Source of the DNA: Fibrobacter sp.
GTDB taxonomy: Bacteria > Fibrobacterota > Fibrobacteria > Fibrobacterales > Fibrobacteraceae
DNA length: 56,563 nucleotides
Direction of reading: 5' to 3'
Assembly (NCBI GenBank): GCA_024399015.1
Contig: JAKSIC010000019.1
Location: forward strand, 1 to 56,563
Every line of letters begins with the position of its first letter. Position 1 is the first letter of the stretch. The notes beneath the pieces are model-generated. The model had not been told where the DNA came from, did no database searches, and was given only the letters and a program-made list of their open reading frames with translations. The translations under genes were made by a program, and so were the position numbers. Positions 42,701 to 49,421 of the stretch are shown piece by piece.

Positions 42701-43098
42701 AAGATTCTGTTGAAACTTCGATAGATCCTGAAGAAAAGGATACCGTAACCACTCCGGAACAGCCTAAGGATTCTGTGATTGTTCTGGAAGATGTTAAGGA
42801 TTCTACAGCCGCTCCGGAAGAAACTGATGCAATTGTAATGCACAATGATGCTGCGCGTGGCCTTAAGATCGTTGGTGTGAACAAGAACGAATTGGTGTTT
42901 GAATCCGCTTCTTCTGCTCGCTACCAGGTGCAAATCGTCAAGATCAATGGTTCTCATGCTGCAAGCTACAACTTCAATAAGAGCAATGTCGGCACGAACG
43001 TGGTGAACCTTGCTGACGCAAAACTCTCTAAGGGTCGCTACCTTGTGGTTGTCAAGCAGAGTGGCCTCATGAGAAGCCAGATGCTCATGATCAAGTAG
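39736..43098 (+). CDS. large secreted protein: Cys-peptidase-like, Ca-binding repeats, 1120 aa
   Basis: A signal peptide (MKKRLVMLMLSLTSAIFA) leads into beta-rich N-terminal domains. Around residue 366 MRCWAIAINMLNRKFGG, near 465 IPGHVEVIDAMY and near 486 ILGAQSV resemble the Cys, His and polar residues of a papain/C39-like cysteine peptidase. Thrombospondin-3-type calcium motifs follow at about 530-565 (DSDEDGIVDYDEV, DTDFDGISDYIE) and 640-665 (DSDGDGIADGDEDKNHNG). A Pro/Glu/Asp-rich linker precedes a C-terminal domain (GRYLVVVKQSGLMRSQMLMIK) like a type IX secretion sorting tail. A secreted or surface enzyme is likely; proteolysis is an inference. Confidence 0.7.
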   Translation: MKKRLVMLMLSLTSAIFAREYFTLHYWDGEPQRMDVYELRFSLKNGEQPLKDVQVSFKLNVASGKKLSVEPVFLPNAKVSTRQVYGNFYLTVSVNDIPANFKYPDEDGFRVAIRYEDQSSIDKSNFFEYKIDGNAIYKNPQVWIGDEGADCTTHDLGLINSSRNAHCVIKKAQSHTYNGESPIYLQENVFDLESDNIITNEVKAVGKTDGTTVFHSISSLQKFSWKPVFLAEQYRFTLFDEKGNPLTQTLTKDASVVIPMPSGNFKWMVEALETALTRESGFDPLWFVAYAKPENTFSLKVVDLSSSKTILPTHVAETEYIGARKDTKMLVPNLVLNAESQGWNKMVTEGFENAYGQDVRMPIAMRCWAIAINMLNRKFGGDLTQDEITAYGLTLRSGDPMFGAFGFYWGNGLEEGYIIRTLEWALNTKGEMINGNGMETAEIEKIIADMLDAGKPVPVEIPGHVEVIDAMYTDDNGRAFVRILGAQSVDYKVVYEYLDEIDIQSIFDYEIPEYGSVRMTDAEHSVFVDSDEDGIVDYDEVHRFNSDPKKPDTDFDGISDYIEILSFVRRMNELANVSYTSGVEYSFYGLDNQKYLADKFKELFNHKQPWKVKNFDAESKIDGGSLNGLIDEPEKLPWRNADSDGDGIADGDEDKNHNGVVDIGELTDPFNPLDGYLDPKDFYDVPEGFAVYAMNQLNIEDGAYCAVVKNAVVNVLKRGSNQPSEDLGCHVASQGESLESVFIGRNTYFNDVYSRGKIEIGDNSTAARLYTYSTHKATITNENGETKFAPASSYNLLSMISREGDVKSVASVQRYPGDWIWFVNTNLENYDAGEESVVVKDGETYVLKNGAKIKRLFVHEGGNLVIEPGEMYLGSVQLNDSSFVSFSTGVGSAIVHVNGLFNWHAKFKTISPESFAKRLKIIQHSDFSMVILEPFLGTIFAPKSNVELESSDVRGRFLGKNVIVRKNVKLYDVAFEEKAYVAPAEGDKKDSVETSIDPEEKDTVTTPEQPKDSVIVLEDVKDSTAAPEETDAIVMHNDAARGLKIVGVNKNELVFESASSARYQVQIVKINGSHAASYNFNKSNVGTNVVNLADAKLSKGRYLVVVKQSGLMRSQMLMIK

Positions 43099-43116
43099 TG
43101 CGCTGCTGAATTGGTT

Positions 43117-43150
43117 AGGAGGAAGGGCCCGCCCCAAAGGCGGGTCTCCT
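43117..43150 (+). terminator. hairpin terminator after the 1120-aa gene
   Basis: A strong stem GaCCCGCC-type (GGCCCGCC/GGCGGGTC, extended by AGGA/TCCT) with loop CCAAA is followed by a weak T-rich run. It lies just before the operator at 43153. Confidence 0.65.
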
Positions 43151-43152
43151 TA

Positions 43153-43198
43153 TTTGTATCATTTGTGTATTGACACATAATACAAAAGAATCTATATT
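43153..43198 (+). promoter_or_regulatory. promoter/operator of TIGR02147 gene 2
   Basis: The inverted repeat TTTGTATCAT-N14-ATAATACAAA (43153-43186) encloses TTGACA (-35, 43170-43175). A 17-base spacer and TATATT (-10, 43193-43198) follow. Geometry and sequence match the promoter at 39570-39615, and GTATCAT-to-ATAATAC spacing is again 21. The ATG at 43209 is ten bases past the -10 box, so the message is near-leaderless. Autoregulation by the encoded protein is the simplest reading. Confidence 0.75.
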
Positions 43199-43208
43199 AT
43201 AGTACATA

Positions 43209-44036
43209 ATGAAGTCTTTAGTAGAATATCAGGATTATCGCTGCTACATGCAGGATTTTTACGATGAACGTAAGCAGACCTCGTCGTTTACCTGGCGTGA
43301 ATTTGCTCGGCTGGCGGGATTTTCTTCTCCCGTTTACTTAAAGCTTGTTTGCGAAGGAAAGAGTAGCCTTAGTGAACTTGGCGTTGAAAAAGTTGCTGCT
43401 GCCATGAGTCTTGGCGGTTTTGAACTGGTGTACTTCCGTTATTTGGTGCAGTATAACCAAGCTAAGGATGACGTAGCAAAGAAGAGCGCCTTCTCCCACA
43501 TGCAGGACATTGCTAGGGTGAATAAGGTTCGTGTCGTCGATGGTGATGCTTTTGCCTATTTTGAATCCTGGAAGAATCCGGTGCTTCGTGAACTAGTTTC
43601 CATGATGCCGGGTGCTGATCCTGAGAAACTTGCCGGAATGTGCTGGCAGCCCGTAACTGCAGCCGAGGTCCAGAGATCCCTGGATTTTATGGTGAGTGTT
43701 GGCATTCTCCAGAAAAAGTCTGATAACGAATATGTTCAAACGGATAAGTCCCTAGTTGGAAATACCGATGTTATGCCTTTGGCTATTCGTTCCATGCATC
43801 GCGAAATGGCAGGCTTTGCTCAAAAGTCTATTGACGAATTTGATCCCAAGGACAGGAATTTCAACGGTGTTACCATGAGTATTGACCGTGATGCGTATGA
43901 ACAGATTACTCGAGAACTAGAATCCTTCCGCCGTAAGATTGTTTCTATCGCTAGTGCAAGCGAAGGTTCCGATCAGGTGTATCGATTGAATCTGCAATTG
44001 TTTCCTTTAACTAAGAAGGTTGAACCTTCAAAATAA
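43209..44036 (+). CDS. TIGR02147/DUF4423 family putative regulator (2), 275 aa
   Basis: A paralogue of the protein at 25024: YQDYRCYMQDFYDERKQ matches YTNYRVYLRDYYEYKKK there. An N-terminal helix-turn-helix-like segment follows (TWREFARLAGFSSPVYLKLV, VEKVAAAMSLGGFELVYFRY), and the shared end is VYRLNLQLFPLTKKV. It probably binds DNA and, from its own operator, represses itself and the 39736 gene. It lies 26 bases before a lipoprotein gene, the same pairing as at 25024/25872. Confidence 0.85.
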   Translation: MKSLVEYQDYRCYMQDFYDERKQTSSFTWREFARLAGFSSPVYLKLVCEGKSSLSELGVEKVAAAMSLGGFELVYFRYLVQYNQAKDDVAKKSAFSHMQDIARVNKVRVVDGDAFAYFESWKNPVLRELVSMMPGADPEKLAGMCWQPVTAAEVQRSLDFMVSVGILQKKSDNEYVQTDKSLVGNTDVMPLAIRSMHREMAGFAQKSIDEFDPKDRNFNGVTMSIDRDAYEQITRELESFRRKIVSIASASEGSDQVYRLNLQLFPLTKKVEPSK

Positions 44037-44062
44037 TTTCCATTGGAATTTTTAGGGTTAGT

Positions 44063-46138
44063 ATGAAGAACATTTTTAAAAATAGCGTATTTCTGTCTTG
44101 CGTTACTACAGCACTTCTTGTGCTAGGTTGTACCGATCCGGGAACTAGCCCGGGAGGTGGTTCAAATATAAAAGTTGCTGGTAGCTGTACTTCGGAGGGC
44201 AACGCGTGTGATGTTGTTGCCATGACTTTTGCATTATTCAAAGATATTTCTGAGGATTATGCAAAGGCTGTGCCTGAATATTTGACCGGAGGTGGACTAA
44301 AAATTGAAGTCCTGGCTGAATCCGTTGATGGCTTAGACTCCCTTCGTTCCGGAGTGAAGCTTGATGTCGCCGATACAAATGGCAATCCTGTATCTTTGAC
44401 GGGTTATTATGGTATTGATCAATTGTGTGTGACGTATTCCGCACCGAAGACTTTGTTTGTAACTTTGGATCTTGGTGAAAAAATCAATACGTTGTTGAAG
44501 GGTGGTTTGCCTACTGCAACCTTAGAGCCTCGCGATACTGTTGGGGAGTATTGCGTTCAGTGGGATGAATTTAAACAGCCCATTAATTTCGTGAAGGACC
44601 CCGTTGAACGTGTTGCTGCTCTTCAATTCTGGATGTGGCTTGAACCGGGTGAAAAGACTTCCTTTAACCTTGATGGCGTTACTTTGATTGCTCCTCTAAA
44701 GGACGATGTGTCATCTAGTTCTCAAAAAGTAGAGTATTCCTCAAGTTCTAGAGGTGATGAGGCTTTTGTTGAGGAATATCTCACTATTGCGGAGTATAAC
44801 ATTCCCGTGCACAAGGAATGCCAGAATGATACTCTTGGTTTGGTGCTCGGTTGGGAAGGCTGTAAGGATGCCAATCGCGTTGCCACAGGCTTTGACAATG
44901 GCTCGGATTCCAGCGGTTACTGGTATGTGACTCAGGAATCTTATAAGGCGTTTAGTGCCATTACCTGGCCGACACCAAGAATGAACAAGCTGATTGTCCC
45001 GGCATCTGAAGTTGATGCTTGTGGCGGTTTGTGTGGTAGAATCGACTTCGAAGTGGATGAAGAATCTTTGATTGGTTTGGCCTTTAACGTGGCGGGAACC
45101 CTAGAAGACGGAGAATCGCTGGATTGGGCTGACGTGACTAAGCAATACAGTGGAATCTGTGTTACCTACTTGTCTTCTGCAAAGATGTCCATTGAACTTG
45201 TTCCTGAAGAGTCTGTAGCGGCTAGCCTTACCTATGGTGCTGCCACTATGCAACCTTGGCCGAGCAGAGACACTACCGTGATTACAAGGTGCATTGATTT
45301 TAATACTGACGACAGAAAACTTGCTGCAAGCCGTCTGCAATCCATTAGACTTCATTTCTATGAACAAAGTGAACCGACTGCATACTTCAATATTCTCTCC
45401 GTTGGTTTTAAGAAGTATTCTGGAGGAAGTTCTGCTCAGGATTCTGACAGCGCTCAAGGGTCCATTGGAACCATTAAACAGAGAAGAGTTAATACTTTGC
45501 TTATCGACGAAGTTGAAATTCCGGTCTATAAACAGGATGGTTTTAAATCTTTCGGTGATACTGTGGTTATTTGGCAGGGTACGGATTATAGGATTTCTAC
45601 AGGCTTGGACAACGGTTCTGATTCTAGCGGATACTGGTTTGTTGTGGATGAAGATTTCCCGCTTGAAAGACAGATTTATTGGCCCATGCGAGTCCCCTAC
45701 AATACCAACAAGATTCCTAACAGCGTGATTGATACTTGCCGGGGCATGTGCGGCGCAGTTGATTTCGAAATAGATGAAAACGATGATCTTGCTGTTGCAT
45801 TTAATGTTGCTGGTGTAGATAAATCTACTGGTAATGTGGCTTGGGTTGATGCTACTGAAAAGTACAGGGGAGTCTGCTTGACCTTTTATTCCGATGTAAA
45901 CGTGAATATTGACCTTGTTCCTGAAGAATCAGTAGCAAATCAACTTGCTAGGGAAGCCGTTTCGTATAAATCTTGGCCTGCTCCAGAAATGATTGTGACA
46001 AAGTGCTTGAAATTTGATGAAACCGAGGAACTGAAACTTGCTGCTTCCCGCTTGGAAACAATTCGCATCCGCTTTACAGACGCCGGATTACCTCAGGGGG
46101 CATTCAATATCCAAGCATTGAGTTGGCTTAAAAAATAA
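44063..46138 (+). CDS. multi-repeat surface lipoprotein paired with TIGR02147 gene 2, 691 aa
   Basis: The lipobox LVLGC is followed by a Gly/Ser-rich tether. There are two well-matched domains of about 210 residues (residues ~240-450 and ~480-691). Each begins with IPV and contains TGxDNGSDSSGYW, then CGxxxGxxDFExDE, AFNVAG, an LVPEESVA block and KLAASRLxxIRxxF. A weaker first copy (~50-215) shares only the CVTYSAPKTLFVTLDL-type and ALQF segments. Ser-rich linkers (SSSSQKVEYSSSS) join them. Jelly-roll-like carbohydrate binding is plausible but not shown. Followed by a strong terminator. Confidence 0.75.
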   Translation: MKNIFKNSVFLSCVTTALLVLGCTDPGTSPGGGSNIKVAGSCTSEGNACDVVAMTFALFKDISEDYAKAVPEYLTGGGLKIEVLAESVDGLDSLRSGVKLDVADTNGNPVSLTGYYGIDQLCVTYSAPKTLFVTLDLGEKINTLLKGGLPTATLEPRDTVGEYCVQWDEFKQPINFVKDPVERVAALQFWMWLEPGEKTSFNLDGVTLIAPLKDDVSSSSQKVEYSSSSRGDEAFVEEYLTIAEYNIPVHKECQNDTLGLVLGWEGCKDANRVATGFDNGSDSSGYWYVTQESYKAFSAITWPTPRMNKLIVPASEVDACGGLCGRIDFEVDEESLIGLAFNVAGTLEDGESLDWADVTKQYSGICVTYLSSAKMSIELVPEESVAASLTYGAATMQPWPSRDTTVITRCIDFNTDDRKLAASRLQSIRLHFYEQSEPTAYFNILSVGFKKYSGGSSAQDSDSAQGSIGTIKQRRVNTLLIDEVEIPVYKQDGFKSFGDTVVIWQGTDYRISTGLDNGSDSSGYWFVVDEDFPLERQIYWPMRVPYNTNKIPNSVIDTCRGMCGAVDFEIDENDDLAVAFNVAGVDKSTGNVAWVDATEKYRGVCLTFYSDVNVNIDLVPEESVANQLAREAVSYKSWPAPEMIVTKCLKFDETEELKLAASRLETIRIRFTDAGLPQGAFNIQALSWLKK

Positions 46139-46157
46139 AGAATATTCTTGAAGAAAC

Positions 46158-46187
46158 AAAAAAGTCCGCAGTCGCGGACTTTTTTTC
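46158..46187 (+). terminator. terminator between lipoprotein gene and rph
   Basis: The perfect stem AAAGTCCGC/GCGGACTTT with loop AGTC has A runs and T runs on both sides, so it can terminate both convergent transcripts. Confidence 0.9.
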
Positions 46188-46214
46188 AGCATTAAAAATG
46201 ATGGGCTTAGCAAA

Positions 46215-46940
46215 TTACGGCAATTCGCCGCCGATGAGTTCCATCTGCTTTTGGTAGATGTCCTTACATGCGTTTTCGCCGAGGTCGAGAAGCGTGTTGA
46301 GCATGTTGCGGTCAAAGCTTGCGTGTTCGCCGGTGCCCTGGACTTCAATGAAATTCTTGGCGTCCTGCATGACCACGTTCATGTCTACGTCGGCTGCGGA
46401 ATCTTCCACATAGCAGAGGTCGCAAAGAGGCTTGCCGTCCACGACGCCCACAGAGATGGCGGTAATGCCGTGCTGGAGAATCTGTTCGGTGAGACCGAGG
46501 CGAGCCTTGATCTTCTTGAGGGCGATGGCGAGGGCGACAAATCCGCCGATGATGCTTGCGGTACGGGTGCCGCCGTCAGCTTCGATGACGTCGCAATCGA
46601 TAACGATTGCATTCTCGCCCAATGCGGCGAGATTGGCGGCACCGCGGAGGGAACGGCCGACCAGACGCTGAATTTCCTGGGTGCGGCCGCTGGCGCCTTT
46701 GCGTTCACGTTCGACGCGCTTGCCGGTACTCTGGGGAAGGAGGCTGTATTCTGCGGTGATCCAACCGGTGCCACGGCCTGCCAGCCAGTCCGGAACCTTG
46801 GGGAGTAAGGTTGCGTTGCAGATGACGCGGGTGCGACCCATCTCAATGAGTACGGAACCGTCGGCGCTGGAAATAAAGCCGGTGGTCATCTTCAAATTTC
46901 TGTATTCGTTATAAGCTCTGTCTGTACGTTCGTAAGCCAT
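46215..46940 (-). CDS. rph: ribonuclease PH
   Basis: Phosphorolytic 3' exoribonuclease trimming tRNA 3' ends. In 241 residues: TGFISSADGSVLIEMGRTRVICNA, PDWLAGRGTGWITAEYSLLPQST, RTQEIQRLVGRSLRGA (substrate/phosphate site) and IDCDVIEADGGTRTASIIGGFVA. ATG 46940 has AAGGA seven bases upstream; the frame continues six codons to a TTG. It is minus-strand and next to pheA, but separated by about 100 bases of repeats. Confidence 0.95.
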   Translation of the reverse strand: MAYERTDRAYNEYRNLKMTTGFISSADGSVLIEMGRTRVICNATLLPKVPDWLAGRGTGWITAEYSLLPQSTGKRVERERKGASGRTQEIQRLVGRSLRGAANLAALGENAIVIDCDVIEADGGTRTASIIGGFVALAIALKKIKARLGLTEQILQHGITAISVGVVDGKPLCDLCYVEDSAADVDMNVVMQDAKNFIEVQGTGEHASFDRNMLNTLLDLGENACKDIYQKQMELIGGELP

Positions 46941-46949
46941 AGAAAAATC

Positions 46950-47047
46950 CTTTTTCAATTATGATTTATGAATTATAAATTATGAGATTTAGTTTGGCGC
47001 CTACGGCGCGATTATTAATCTCGTACCTCGTAATTTGTAATTCGTAA
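46950..47047. repeat. AT-rich TAATTCGTAA repeats with GGCGCC block
   Basis: Reiterated TTATGAATTATAAATTATG and CGTAATTTGTAATTCGTAATT words flank GGCGCCTACGGCGCG. This parallels the element beside pheS at 19566-19619. It holds no gene. The repeat ends in the pheA stop codon. Confidence 0.4.
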
Positions 47048-47899
47048 TTAGTACTTAAGCGTTTCTACCACGCCTTTCTTGAAGGTGCCCAGGATGTAAA
47101 TGAAGCTGGTGTAGTTCTGCAATTCTGCGAGGGCAGCCTTTGCGTTATCATCCTTGGCGTTGGCTTCGAAGGAAACGTGGAAAATGTATTCCCAGGGCTT
47201 GTCCGGATGGGGACGGCTTTCGCAACGGGTAAGGTTCAAACCACGTTTTGCGAAACATCCCAAAGCATTGTAAAGTGCGCCCACTTCCTTGGAGGCGGCA
47301 AGTTCAAACAAAATGGTTGTCTTTGCGTTTTCGCTTTCGGTAAAGTCTGCGGGCGTCTTTTGAATTCCGTAGAAACGGGTGAAGTTTGTGCCTTTCAGGT
47401 TTTCAAGTCCGGCTTTCAAAATGTCCAGATTGTAAATCTTTGCGGCGTAGGCACTGGCGATGGCGCCTTCGTCGCGGGCTGCGCGGGCGGCCAGTTCCTC
47501 GGCGGAGCCTGCGGTATCAAACGCGGGCACGGCCTGGATCTGCGGGTTTTCCGCAAAGAACTTAGAACATTGTGCGAGAGCTTGCGGATGGCTATAGACT
47601 CGCTTCAGGTCTTCCTGTTTTACGCCCGGCATGACGCAGAGGGTGTGTTCAATGCGAAGCATGACTTCGCCAACAATACGGTGACGCCACTTGTAGAGCA
47701 AATCGTAGTTGGCTTCGATGGAACCTGCAGTAGAGTTTTCGATAGGAATTGCTCCGCCGTCGGCTTCACCAGTTTCAATAGCCTGGTAGATTTCTTCAAA
47801 AGTATCTTTCGGCAAAGTTTCAATATCGTCACCGAAAAGATAATGGGCGGCGCAGTCACTGTAAGCGCCCTTACGACCTTGGAATGCAATTTTCTTCAT
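47048..47899 (-). CDS. pheA: prephenate dehydratase PheA with ACT domain
   Basis: Converts prephenate to phenylpyruvate in phenylalanine synthesis. The catalytic domain has IAFQGRKGAYSDCAAHYLFG, GGAIPIENSTAGSIEANYDLL, and the conserved Thr in GLENLKGTNFTRFYGI (TRF). The ACT regulatory domain occupies about residues 195-280, with the phenylalanine-sensing LTRCESRPHPDKPWEYIFHV (ESRP). At 283 residues it is a monofunctional enzyme without a chorismate mutase. Phenylalanine feedback is expected. Confidence 0.95.
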   Translation of the reverse strand: MKKIAFQGRKGAYSDCAAHYLFGDDIETLPKDTFEEIYQAIETGEADGGAIPIENSTAGSIEANYDLLYKWRHRIVGEVMLRIEHTLCVMPGVKQEDLKRVYSHPQALAQCSKFFAENPQIQAVPAFDTAGSAEELAARAARDEGAIASAYAAKIYNLDILKAGLENLKGTNFTRFYGIQKTPADFTESENAKTTILFELAASKEVGALYNALGCFAKRGLNLTRCESRPHPDKPWEYIFHVSFEANAKDDNAKAALAELQNYTSFIYILGTFKKGVVETLKY

Positions 47900-47940
47900 A
47901 AAGTCAATATTAGAATTTTTGTGTGGCTTGCGTGCGGAAT

Positions 47941-48675
47941 TTATCTAAAACGTCGGGCGCCCTTGTACTTGGGGCTCCAATATTTGTCGTTCATGGGGGA
48001 AATCATTACGCCTCGGCTAGTGCTGGCGTGAGTGAATCGGTCTCCGTTCAGATAAATGCCGATGTGGCTAATTCCCCAGAAGTCGCCGAAGAACACCAAA
48101 TCACCTTCTCGAAGGTCCCCCCGGCTGACGCTTTTGCCACGGGAATCCTTATAGATGGCGGCTGCGTTGTGGGGAACGTCGATGTTATAGAGTTCCTTGT
48201 AGATGACCATGACGTAACCGGAACAGTCAATGCCTTTTTTTGTGGTGCCGCCCATTTTGTAGCGGGTGCCGAGCCAGGTGTTGGCTAAGCCTTCCAAAGT
48301 CTTGGGGCTTGGGGCTGCCTTGGGTGTTGCGCGTTTGGCCGCTTTTTTCGCAGATGCAGAGCGGACTTTCTCAGCAGAGTTTTGCTTGGGCTTACTTGCG
48401 GTTTGCACTGCAGGCTTGCCTGCGGATTTTTTTGTCGCCTTCTGTTCTTCTTGGAGTGCAACAACAAGGCTGTTAATGACGTGTGTTTTTGCCGCTTGCT
48501 TGGCGGCGATTTCATAGGGGTCGTTGCTTGTGGGCTCGTCTTTGGGGATGGGCTTGTAGTTGCCGCGTTTGCGGTCATAGCCTGTGCGCACAGGAAAAGA
48601 GCACGAAGCAAGAAAGGCACACGATAAAATAATCGTTGCCAGAATTTGCAATAAGTGTCTTCCCTGAAAAGCCAT
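47941..48675 (-). CDS. NlpC/P60 lipoprotein peptidase, 244 aa
   Basis: The lipoprotein signal ends in LASC. A basic, Lys/Ala-rich linker (KSAGKPAVQTASKPKQNS) reaches the C40 domain at about residue 125. Its catalytic triad is Cys in GIDCSGYV, His in GISHIGIYL and a third polar residue near FTHAS. It probably cleaves peptidoglycan stem peptides from the outer membrane. The ATG at 48675 has no strong ribosome-binding site. It lies 41 bases upstream of pheA (minus strand); co-transcription is possible. Confidence 0.88.
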   Translation of the reverse strand: MAFQGRHLLQILATIILSCAFLASCSFPVRTGYDRKRGNYKPIPKDEPTSNDPYEIAAKQAAKTHVINSLVVALQEEQKATKKSAGKPAVQTASKPKQNSAEKVRSASAKKAAKRATPKAAPSPKTLEGLANTWLGTRYKMGGTTKKGIDCSGYVMVIYKELYNIDVPHNAAAIYKDSRGKSVSRGDLREGDLVFFGDFWGISHIGIYLNGDRFTHASTSRGVMISPMNDKYWSPKYKGARRFR

Positions 48676-48724
48676 TGTTTGAAATGTATTAAATATTTTT
48701 GTTTATCTACAATCGGCTGTAGGG

Positions 48725-49420
48725 CTAGAAGGGTGCCACGCCCAAATCTGAAGAATTTTCAGGAATTTTTGTGAGGATGGGAAGCCCTGTCATGTCGCCC
48801 ATCATCTTGATGTTGTCGTCTTCCATTTGCAAGTTTCCGCTGATGCCGTAGCGATTCACGATGATGCCTCGGATATTGAGACCTTGTGCACGGGCGTATT
48901 CAACGGTGAGAACGCAGGCGTTAATGGAACCTAGAGCTGCCGTGGTGACAATGAGGAGCGGAACATCTACCGTCTTCATGATGTCGGTAAGGAAAATCTT
49001 TTGCGGGTTTCCGTTTGCTGAGACTGCGCTGGGTTCGTCGTAACGAATGGGGCAGATGATGCCGCCGCTTCCCTCAACGAATACGAATTCGTGGCGTTTA
49101 GTTGCAGCTTCAAAGTCTGCGCGTACTTTGGAAAGTTCTACGGGATTGCCTTCCTTGCGGGCTGCCAAATGAGGGGAAACGGCTTCCTTGTAAACGTAGC
49201 TTACAAGTTCTTCCTGGGAGTCGGGGAGGCCTGCTACAGTTTTTACGTAATCGGCATCGCCGGCGACCCACTTGCCATTGCGAAGTTCTGCTCCGCTGAG
49301 GGCTGCTTTGTAATAGCCGGCGTCAATGCCTGAGTCGCGCCACTTCTTTACCAGAAGGGCGGTCACAAAAGTCTTGCCAACGTCGGTTCCAGTTGCTGTA
49401 ACGAAGTATCCCTTAGACAT
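48725..49420 (-). CDS. bioD: dethiobiotin synthetase BioD
   Basis: ATP-dependent ring closure of diaminopelargonate to dethiobiotin. The P-loop is ATGTDVGKTFVTALL. Further family residues are YYKAALSGAE and FVEGSGGIICPI, and LLIVTTAALGSINACVLT supplies the switch region. At 231 residues the length is standard. One base separates it from bioF, so the two form a biotin operon; bioA and bioB are not present here. Confidence 0.93.
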   Translation of the reverse strand: MSKGYFVTATGTDVGKTFVTALLVKKWRDSGIDAGYYKAALSGAELRNGKWVAGDADYVKTVAGLPDSQEELVSYVYKEAVSPHLAARKEGNPVELSKVRADFEAATKRHEFVFVEGSGGIICPIRYDEPSAVSANGNPQKIFLTDIMKTVDVPLLIVTTAALGSINACVLTVEYARAQGLNIRGIIVNRYGISGNLQMEDDNIKMMGDMTGLPILTKIPENSSDLGVAPF

Positions 49421-49421
49421 T

